A stretch of DNA of 45,971 nt, from positions 83,384 through 129,354 of the forward strand of contig PLZS01000087.1 of assembly GCA_003153555.1 (NCBI GenBank), given 5' to 3'. The stretch comes from Candidatus Melainabacteria bacterium (GTDB lineage Bacteria; Cyanobacteriota; Vampirovibrionia; Obscuribacterales; Obscuribacteraceae). Positions 40,387-45,971 of the stretch are shown piece after piece. The notes beneath the pieces are model-generated. The model worked only from the letters and a program-made list of their open reading frames with translations. It made no database searches and was not told the DNA's origin. The translations under genes were made by a program, and so were the position numbers. The stretch's first letter is position 1; each line of letters starts with the position of its first letter.

Positions 40387-40654
40387 ATCTAGTCTCGAAG
40401 CGTATTATCGGTGCGGTGTAGGTGAACTTGACCGGCCAACTATCCACTCCATCCATGATCAAACCAAAATAGTTTGCTTGGTGATAGATCAACATACGAA
40501 AGTTACTTGTTCCTGCGTTAGCGTCCCAAGAACCGGATATATCCTGTTGTTCTGCCGTTATAACAAGCGGTGCCTTAGTAAGGACCTGTTTGAATAGCCA
40601 CACGACCCATATCAACACTAAGATGTTGACCACAACTATAGGTACGTATTCCAT
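40343..40654 (-). CDS. Small membrane-anchored protein downstream of lysC
   Basis: 103 residues. One N-terminal membrane helix (about 4-24, VPIVVVNILVLIWVVWLFKQVL) followed by a beta-rich part (VITAEQQDISGSWDANAG, FRMLIYHQANYFGLIMDG, PVKFTYTAPIIRFETRFDG) that looks like a small lipocalin- or SH3-like sheet. Starts 21 bases after lysC, so it is in the threonine operon. No known family. The C-terminus may be shifted: a +1 frame from about 40386 continues with a zinc ribbon. Confidence 0.55.
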   Translation of the reverse strand: MEYVPIVVVNILVLIWVVWLFKQVLTKAPLVITAEQQDISGSWDANAGTSNFRMLIYHQANYFGLIMDGVDSWPVKFTYTAPIIRFETRFDGREYDFERSRCE

Positions 40655-40675
40655 TCCGCCGGTAGAACACCTCTG

Positions 40676-41983
40676 TTAAGTACCTTCTCGGTCTCCAAGT
40701 CCGAACGCTTCGTGAATCACTCTTGCCGCGGCGTCGGCTTGACTAGCAGCAACAACGCAAGTGAGCTTTTTCTCGCTGCCCGAAATCATTTTGATATTGA
40801 TTTTGTTTTTTCCAAGCACCGTAAATAGCTTGGCTGCAACAGCTGGTTGTCCAGCCATTCCGGATCCGATCAGGCTGACTTTGGCGATGTCGGAATCAAA
40901 GATGACTCCTTTTGCTCCGAGCCTTCCTGTCATCTTTTCTAACGCATCGATTGTTTCATCAAGGTCGGAGGAATTTACTGTGAAGGTCATATTGTTGAGA
41001 CCAGCTGTGGGATACAGCGCTTGCATAATCATATCGATAACTATGTTCTTGTCCGCCAACGCTTGCATGATTTCGCCGGCTATTCCAGGCACATCCGGCA
41101 CATCCATGATACAAACACTGGATTGATCCTTATCCACCGCCACACCGCTTACTGTGCGATAAACCTCCATGTCCTCTCCTCCATCTATTACAGTGCCGGT
41201 GTGTTCGGGTTTAAATGTATTTCTAATTCTCAGCTTGATTTCGTATTGCCGCGCTAGCTCAACGGCTCGAGGGTGAATGACCTGCGCGCCCAAGCGAGCC
41301 ATTTCGACGACTTCGTCGTAAGAAATGCGTTCTAGTAGTTTTGCTTCTGGTATCACCCGCGGATCTGCCGTGTATATGCCGTCGACATCCGTGTAGATGT
41401 CGCACTCAATCAGCCCAAGCGCTGCAGCCAACGCCACTGCCGTGGTGTCAGAACCTCCTCGTCCAAGTGTTGTCACATCACCGCCGGTGGTGACGCCTTG
41501 AAAGCCTGCAACTACGATCACTTCATTATCGCGAAAAGAGTCCAGCAGCGTTTGTTTCCTGATATCGACAATGCGCGCTTTGTTGTGCACGTTCTCTGTG
41601 AAAATTCCTACCTGACTGGCTGTGTAGGAGCTGGCCTTGATGTTCATGTTGCGTAAAACCATCGCCAGAAGTGTGATGGAAATTTGCTCGCCAGTGGCTA
41701 GCAAATGATCGAGCTCTCGCTGGTCTGGTTTGCTTGATGCTTGATGGGCAAGTTTGATAAGGTAGTCTGTGGTATCACCCATGGCCGAAACGACGACGAG
41801 AACGGGTCCGTCTTCCATTCTGGTTTTGACAATTTCAGCGACGTGCTGAATGCGCCCAATGTTCTTCACCGATGAGCCACCAAATTTGACCACGCTGATC
41901 AATTTGCTAACGCGACGCATGATCTTGTCGGACCCAGCGATGATCTTGATGGAGTGATTAGATGAAGGTTTTGAGTCCGTCAT
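40676..41983 (-). CDS. lysC: Aspartate kinase
   Basis: 435 residues; phosphorylates aspartate, the first step to lysine, threonine and methionine. Kinase domain with VVKFGGSSVKNIGRIQHVAEIV, VVVSAMGDTTDYLIKLAH, GFQGVTTGGDVTTLGRGGSDTTAVALAA and DVDGIYTADPRVIPEAK; two C-terminal ACT domains (SVCIMDVPDVPGIAGEIMQAL and KVSLIGSGMAGQPAVAAKLFTVL). The ACT pair is that of lysine/threonine-regulated enzymes. The ATG at 41983 has GGAGG seven bases before it and lies inside the end of thrB (26-base overlap). About 21 residues precede the usual N-terminus. Placement in the thr operon suggests threonine-branch supply. Confidence 0.96.
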   Translation of the reverse strand: MTDSKPSSNHSIKIIAGSDKIMRRVSKLISVVKFGGSSVKNIGRIQHVAEIVKTRMEDGPVLVVVSAMGDTTDYLIKLAHQASSKPDQRELDHLLATGEQISITLLAMVLRNMNIKASSYTASQVGIFTENVHNKARIVDIRKQTLLDSFRDNEVIVVAGFQGVTTGGDVTTLGRGGSDTTAVALAAALGLIECDIYTDVDGIYTADPRVIPEAKLLERISYDEVVEMARLGAQVIHPRAVELARQYEIKLRIRNTFKPEHTGTVIDGGEDMEVYRTVSGVAVDKDQSSVCIMDVPDVPGIAGEIMQALADKNIVIDMIMQALYPTAGLNNMTFTVNSSDLDETIDALEKMTGRLGAKGVIFDSDIAKVSLIGSGMAGQPAVAAKLFTVLGKNKINIKMISGSEKKLTCVVAASQADAAARVIHEAFGLGDREGT

Positions 41984-42929
41984 GGTCTACCTCCAAGTTA
42001 AGGATCGCTGGTTGGTTAGATTGCGCTGATTGCCACGACTTAAGGGACTCCGCGATATCCCGCTCGTAACGTCGATGGTAGATCAGCATCACTGAAGATC
42101 CAGCTCCACTTAAAACACTGCCGATGATTGGCTCGTTTCTGAGATGTCTGCGAATAGAGCCAAGCTCGGGAACGAGTGAAAGCCGATAAGGTTCATGCAG
42201 AGTATCGATCATCGCTTCTCTGGCCAGGCGCTCATCGTTGCACGCAATCGCGGCGACCAGCATGGCAGTATTTTGAACGTTGGCTACTGCATCGGCCATG
42301 GGAATGCTCTTCGGCATCACTGCGCGCGCTTTCGTCGTTGATAATTCATAAGTTGGCACGATTACTGTCGTTTTCCATTCATGCGGCCAATCCAGTTTTT
42401 GAAAAACTACTTTGCCGGAACGGGCATGAGTACTCGACACGGTCATGCCGCCGAAAAGAGATGCGGATAAATTGTCTGCGTGACCTTCATAGCGACAAGA
42501 TTCGATCAACAGATTTGATTTGTCGGTCGCTCTGTTGTTCAAGGCATGAGTCGCACAGGCGGCGGCTAGGATGGCTGTTGAACTGCTTCCCAATCCTCTG
42601 CCGAGGGGAATGTCCGTTGTAATTTCTAGTCTGACGCGTGAAAGTGTTTCCGTGCTATCGGTCCACAACTCTTTCAAAATGCGATAAGCGAGATTGCTGC
42701 TGTCAGCTGAAAGGGCTCGGCTGTTGTCATTTCCGAAGGAAATGAGTGGCACACCGCTATCGTTTGATTTCAACAGCATGAACTTGATGCGCGAATAGAG
42801 ACTCAGAGCCAATCCCAGCGTATCAAAACCAGGCCCGAGATTTGCTGTGCTGGCAGGCACACTTACCGTTATTTGTTTCTCAATTGATTCAGTCATTTTG
42901 GATTCAACATTAGAAGAAATTGCGATCAC
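41958..42929 (-). CDS. thrB: Homoserine kinase
   Basis: 323-residue GHMP kinase that phosphorylates homoserine. ATP-binding loop PLGRGLGSSSTAILAAACATHAL, N-terminal VSVPASTANLGPGFDTLGLALSLY, EGHADNLSASLFGGM and the C-terminal GSVLSGAGSSVMLIY. Full length. Start is GTG overlapping the thrC stop as GTGA; an ATG at 42896 is possible but has no ribosome-binding site. Middle of hom-thrC-thrB-lysC. Confidence 0.95.
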   Translation of the reverse strand: MIAISSNVESKMTESIEKQITVSVPASTANLGPGFDTLGLALSLYSRIKFMLLKSNDSGVPLISFGNDNSRALSADSSNLAYRILKELWTDSTETLSRVRLEITTDIPLGRGLGSSSTAILAAACATHALNNRATDKSNLLIESCRYEGHADNLSASLFGGMTVSSTHARSGKVVFQKLDWPHEWKTTVIVPTYELSTTKARAVMPKSIPMADAVANVQNTAMLVAAIACNDERLAREAMIDTLHEPYRLSLVPELGSIRRHLRNEPIIGSVLSGAGSSVMLIYHRRYERDIAESLKSWQSAQSNQPAILNLEVDHDGLKTFI

Positions 42930-43990
42930 AATCCGATCGCCTCCCTCAAACTTTTCAAATTCGCCGCAACCGGTGTCAGGTCTGGCTTGCTGACTTTGAG
43001 TGGGGTGTCAGGGTCTTTCAATCCATTACCTGTTAGAACACAAACTACGGTTGCGTCACTAGATACGGTGCCTTTTTTTAGGTGCTTAATTAGTCCAGCG
43101 ACACCTGCGGCGCTTGATGGCTCGCAAAAAATTCCCTCGGTGCGGGCAATCAACTGATATGCGGCGAGAATCTCCTCATCTGTAACCTCGTCAATTAAGC
43201 CATTGGATTCAGATGCTGCTCGTTCTGCCTCTTGCCAGCTGGCCGGATTTCCGATCCGGATCGCAGTAGCAATCGTTTCTGGTTTTTCAATAACTTTGCC
43301 ACGCACAATGGCCGCTGAGCCAGACGCTTCAAAACCGCACATTCGCGGAAGAGAATCTGATCGACCGGAAGATTTGCCAAGCTTGAATCCCCGCCAATAC
43401 GCGCTTATATTGCCGGCATTACCAACTGGAATGAAAAGGAAATCTGGTGCTTTTTCGAGCTGCTCAATTACTTCTAAAGCGGCTGTTTTCTGCCCTTCCA
43501 AACGAAACGGATTGATTGAATTGACAATCGTGATTTGGCAATGCTCTGCCAGTTCGCGCACCAAATCCAGTGCCTGGTCGAAGTTGCCGTCGATAGGCAC
43601 AACTTTCGCACCATATAAAATTGCCTGAGCCAGCTTGCCGAGAGCAACGTGTCCAGCCGGCAGCAAGACATAGCAGGGCAAGCCTGCTTTGGTCGCAAAC
43701 GCAGCTGCAGAAGCGCTAGTGTTACCTGTGGAGGCGCAAATGACTGCTGAAGCTTTTGCCTCCAAGGCTTTGGACATGGCGAGTGTCATGCCCCTATCTT
43801 TGAAGCTGCCAGTGGGGTTGAGTCCTTCCAGCTTGAAATGGATTTGCAATTCGGGAACGCCTAAGACTCTAGGAAGATTAGATGCCTTGACTAAAGGCGT
43901 ACCACCTTCACCGAGCGATATGATTGGCGTCGCGTCTGTTATCGGAAGAAACTCGCGATATCTTTCAATTAGGGGAATCGGTTTAGCCAT
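42926..43990 (-). CDS. thrC: Threonine synthase
   Basis: 354 residues from the ATG at 43990 (AGGTCGCA before it); this matches typical length and overlaps the hom stop by eight bases, while the frame to 44029 would add 13 residues inside hom. PLP enzyme: O-phosphohomoserine to threonine. K64 in NPTGSFKDRGMTLA binds PLP; ASTGNTSASAAAFATKAG, LLPAGHVALGKLAQAI, SINPFRLEGQKTAALEV and EPSSAAGVAGLI follow the short (actinobacterial/cyanobacterial-type) ThrC pattern. Confidence 0.95.
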   Translation of the reverse strand: MAKPIPLIERYREFLPITDATPIISLGEGGTPLVKASNLPRVLGVPELQIHFKLEGLNPTGSFKDRGMTLAMSKALEAKASAVICASTGNTSASAAAFATKAGLPCYVLLPAGHVALGKLAQAILYGAKVVPIDGNFDQALDLVRELAEHCQITIVNSINPFRLEGQKTAALEVIEQLEKAPDFLFIPVGNAGNISAYWRGFKLGKSSGRSDSLPRMCGFEASGSAAIVRGKVIEKPETIATAIRIGNPASWQEAERAASESNGLIDEVTDEEILAAYQLIARTEGIFCEPSSAAGVAGLIKHLKKGTVSSDATVVCVLTGNGLKDPDTPLKVSKPDLTPVAANLKSLREAIGL

Positions 43991-45263
43991 TGCGACCTGC
44001 CGATTGGAAAATTCGAATTTGACTTTCAAGCTCGCGCAAGAAATCGCATTGCTTGAGCTCGGCGAGCGCGCTCTCCATTTGAGAATTCTTTACTTCGTGC
44101 GTGAAGATGACGATGCGCGCTCCTGATTCCTCAACTCCTCGTTGGAAGATGCTTTGAATGCTGATTTGGTGAGCACCGAATATGGTGCCTATGCGACCAA
44201 TTACACCGGGAGTATCATGCACTGCAAATCGCAAATAATAAGGGCAGCTCCAGTCCCCTGGGTCCGCCGTGGTTGCCCACTCCGGTTCAATTTCTGGCTG
44301 GAAGTATGATGCAAAATCAGGCAGTTGCAAGGCGCTTGCCAGGTTGATCGTATCACCCACGATTGCCGATGCTGTAGGCATCTGTCCCGCGCCCGGACCG
44401 ACCATTACGATTTCACCAACAGCATCGCCGGAAACTAGAATGCCGTTGTTCGACCCAGAGACTGACGCTAGTGGGTGGTTGAGTGGCACCAACATGGGAT
44501 GGACGCGGACATCGATTTTTCCGGCTTCAGCTCGGCGAGTGCTGCCAACCAGCTTGATTCGATAGCCGAATTCTTGCGCCTGAGCCATGTCTAGAGCTGA
44601 GATATTGCGGATGCCTTCTCTATAAATTTCGCCAGGCTTTGCGAATCGTTGATACGACAGAGCGGACAAAATTGAAAGCTTGTAAGCGACGTCGTATCCG
44701 TCAACATCATTTGTTGGATCGGATTCCGCGAAACCAAGAGACTGAGCTTTCTCTAGAGCTGCTGCGTAACTCTCCTTGTCTTCTTCCATTTTTGAAAGAA
44801 TGAAATTCGTTGTGCCGTTTAAGATCCCAGTGACGCAAGAAAACTTGTTGGCTTCAAGACCTTTGCTGATTGTGGAAATCAAAGGCACGCCGCCAGCTAC
44901 GGACGCTTCGAAAAAGATTGCCACACCTTTTTGTTTAGCCAACTGGAACAATTCAGGACCATGTTTGGCCAGCACTTCTTTGTTTGCTGTAACGATATGC
45001 TTTCTCTTGTCTATTGCTCTCTTGATGTAATCGAGCGCAGGCTGCTCACCGCCCATTACTTCAATCAGGATTTCGATTTCAGGGTCGTCAATGACCTCGG
45101 AAACGTCCGTCGTTACCGGACATGTCGGACGAACCGCTCGCTCTTTTTGCAGTTCTTTAACTGCCACTTTCTTTAACGTCAAGTGACGCTGCTGCTCAAG
45201 GAGGCGCACAACACCTGTGCCTACCGTGCCTAGCCCTATCATGCCAACTACAACTCTGCCCAT
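43983..45263 (-). CDS. hom: Homoserine dehydrogenase
   Basis: 426 residues from the ATG at 45263 (MGRVVVGMIGLGTVGTGVV). The frame continues to 45353, but those 30 codons read through a REP element (antisense SAGKDAGAPRY) and are not part of the enzyme. NAD(P)-binding GLGTVG, ANKEVLAKHG, FEASVAGGVPLISTI, GILNGTTNFILSKM, SDPTNDVDGYDVAYKLSILSA with the catalytic Asp/Lys, and a C-terminal ACT domain (FAVHDTPGVIGRIGTIFGAH) for threonine feedback. First gene of the threonine operon; the promoter should lie between 45264 and the REPs at 45.3 kb. Confidence 0.96.
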   Translation of the reverse strand: MGRVVVGMIGLGTVGTGVVRLLEQQRHLTLKKVAVKELQKERAVRPTCPVTTDVSEVIDDPEIEILIEVMGGEQPALDYIKRAIDKRKHIVTANKEVLAKHGPELFQLAKQKGVAIFFEASVAGGVPLISTISKGLEANKFSCVTGILNGTTNFILSKMEEDKESYAAALEKAQSLGFAESDPTNDVDGYDVAYKLSILSALSYQRFAKPGEIYREGIRNISALDMAQAQEFGYRIKLVGSTRRAEAGKIDVRVHPMLVPLNHPLASVSGSNNGILVSGDAVGEIVMVGPGAGQMPTASAIVGDTINLASALQLPDFASYFQPEIEPEWATTADPGDWSCPYYLRFAVHDTPGVIGRIGTIFGAHQISIQSIFQRGVEESGARIVIFTHEVKNSQMESALAELKQCDFLRELESQIRIFQSAGRNG

Positions 45264-45296
45264 CTGTTCACCAAGAGAATCCGGCTGCCAATTATA

Positions 45297-45330
45297 CCTG
45301 GGAGCGCCGGCATCCTTGCCGGCACTGAAA
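45297..45330 (+). repeat. REP element 5
   Basis: Full copy, CCTGGGAGC plus perfect GCCGGCA/TGCCGGC stem with TCCT loop, followed by CTGAAAAG. Located 34 bases before the hom start codon, so it lies in the hom leader or promoter. Confidence 0.9.
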
Positions 45331-45361
45331 AGTACATGAACATTCGGCAACAACTTTCAAC

Positions 45362-45380
45362 CCTGGGAGCGTCGGCATCT
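45362..45380 (+). repeat. REP element 6, partial
   Basis: CCTGGGAGCGTCGGCATCT: left half of a REP with one base changed in the stem (CGTCGGC) and the right arm missing, directly before a complete copy. Looks like a truncated unit in a small REP cluster. Confidence 0.8.
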
Positions 45381-45382
45381 AG

Positions 45383-45415
45383 CCTGGGAGCGCCGGCATC
45401 CTTGCCGGCACCGAG
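45383..45415 (+). repeat. REP element 7
   Basis: Complete copy with CCTGGGAGC and perfect 7-bp stem, followed by CCGAGATGG. About 95 bases before the RAYT remnant and in the same orientation as REPs 5 and 6. Confidence 0.9.
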
Positions 45416-45509
45416 ATGGAGTCTGAACGCGCCAACAACTTTGAACTTTTTAGTGGATTGATCCGTTCTCATTCATATGGACAAACTTTCCAAAATTTCG
45501 GAGGTTGCT

Positions 45510-45947
45510 ATGAGTAATTTACGGTTATCAGAAAACCAGCGTCAGAGTGGCTGGTATGAACGTGGCTACGTTCCTCATTTTGAGGGAGGGTCAATTCCGC
45601 AGATGGTCACTTTTCGCTTGCATAGATTCTTTCCCGAATACATGCTTGAAAGATCGGGAAGAAGAGCTCGCTGCATTGAGTCCGTCTCAAGCAGAATGCG
45701 AGCGTCGAAAGCGGATTGAAGAAACTCTTGGAAATCATTCACCGCAAGTAAGTCTAACGCCATTCTCGGCAGATCTGGATCGTTTTGGCAACGAGAATAT
45801 TTTGACCGTTTTATTCGTGATGAGAATCACTTTGCGACCGCGATAGCATATATTGAAAATAATCCTGTTAAGGCTGGATTGTGTGCAGCCTCTAGTGACT
45901 GGCGCTATAGCAGCGCTTTCACATTGATGGGTGGAGTGGCAGGTTAA
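45510..45947 (+). pseudogene. Decayed REP-associated tyrosine transposase (RAYT/TnpA_REP)
   Basis: Read across frames the product is a Y1-transposase relative: GWYERGYVPHFEGGSIPQMVTFRLH (frame of the ATG at 45510, GGAGG before it), then after an apparent one-base insertion near 45624 DSFPNTCLKDREEELAALS and [10 protein letters not shown] in the next frame, then from about 45726 back in the first frame [52 protein letters not shown] and DWRYSSAF to the stop. The end holds the catalytic-Tyr helix region. About the central third, including the MPNHVH metal-binding motif of this family, is missing at the 45724-45729 junction. It cannot be active. REPs flank it on both sides. Confidence 0.85.
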
Positions 45948-45948
45948 A

Positions 45949-45971
45949 TGCCGGCAAGGATGCCGGCGCTC
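45949..45971 (-). repeat. REP element 8, inverted, cut by window end
   Basis: TGCCGGC-AAGGA-TGCCGGCGCTC is the reverse complement of the hairpin in REPs 1, 5 and 7, starting two bases after the RAYT remnant's stop. Opposite orientation to REPs 5-7 gives the RAYT an inverted-REP border. The GGAG end lies just outside the window. Confidence 0.9.

Noticed and set aside
43983..45353. Longer hom start at 45353
   Set aside because: The extra 30 codons are antisense REP sequence; the Rossmann fold begins right after the ATG at 45263.
1..45971. Prophage, integron, toxin-antitoxin or restriction/defence island
   Set aside because: No integrase, structural phage gene, toxin-antitoxin pair, methylase or nuclease was recognised on either strand.

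Overview
The window reads as bacterial chromosome of moderate GC content, densely coding, with no rRNA, tRNA or CRISPR array that I could find. The gene mix (O2-dependent kynurenine catabolism, complete threonine branch, molybdenum cofactor synthesis, hybrid histidine kinases, TPR/VWA/Ser-Thr-kinase families, TonB-like and DUF3592 membrane proteins) and a GGAG-type REP repeat family suggest an aerobic, Gram-negative-type environmental bacterium. My best guess is a non-photosynthetic cyanobacterial relative of the Obscuribacterales/Melainabacteria type. That placement is an inference from remembered gene families, not a measured result.

Layout. 1-4.4 kb: the 3' end of a sensor histidine kinase, two tandem TonB-like paralogues and a large secreted TPR protein. 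4.6-10.1 kb: a SET-domain protein, then a minus-strand operon haaO-ACMSD-kynU-kmo-GNAT that takes kynurenine through 3-hydroxykynurenine and 3-hydroxyanthranilate to 2-aminomuconate semialdehyde. 10.3-15.7 kb: DJ-1/PfpI protein, hybrid histidine kinase, a degenerate receiver, aldo/keto reductase, exported alpha/beta hydrolase and a DUF2383 four-helix protein. 15.7-19.2 kb: accessory area with a broken TPR/VWA pair, a DUF3592 membrane protein and small orphans. 19.2-24.5 kb: minus-strand Moco operon moaD-moaE-moaA-moaCB(fusion)-moeA, preceded by def and an RluE-like pseudouridine synthase. 24.6-31.5 kb: S9 peptidase, sarcosine-oxidase-like flavoenzyme, a possible permuted papain-like protein, a proline-rich membrane protein, a Ser/Thr kinase stump and a secreted SmpA-like protein. 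31.6-34.8 kb: a YdeP/FdhF-type molybdoenzyme overlapping fdhD, the likely local client of the Moco operon. 34.8-40 kb: a 10-bp tandem array, a polytopic membrane protein, a glycosyltransferase-like remnant, small unknowns, a secreted hydrolase and pgm. 40-45.3 kb: threonine operon hom-thrC-thrB-lysC followed by a small membrane/zinc-ribbon pair that may be one frameshifted gene. 45.3-46 kb: a decayed REP-associated tyrosine transposase (RAYT) flanked by REP elements.

The strongest non-routine signals are: (i) the RAYT remnant with its flanking REPs, and related REPs through the window, including one read through by an ORF and one apparently duplicated with a gene's 3' tail; (ii) several gene remnants (TPR/VWA, kinase N-lobe, glycosyltransferase, RAYT) that look like deletion products; (iii) a MoaC-MoaB fusion in an operon where the Gly-Gly codons of MoaD and MoaA double as the next gene's Shine-Dalgarno; (iv) perfect palindromes upstream of orphan genes; (v) a receiver domain that has lost most of its phosphorylation residues. 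I did not find a clear defence or other new multigene system.
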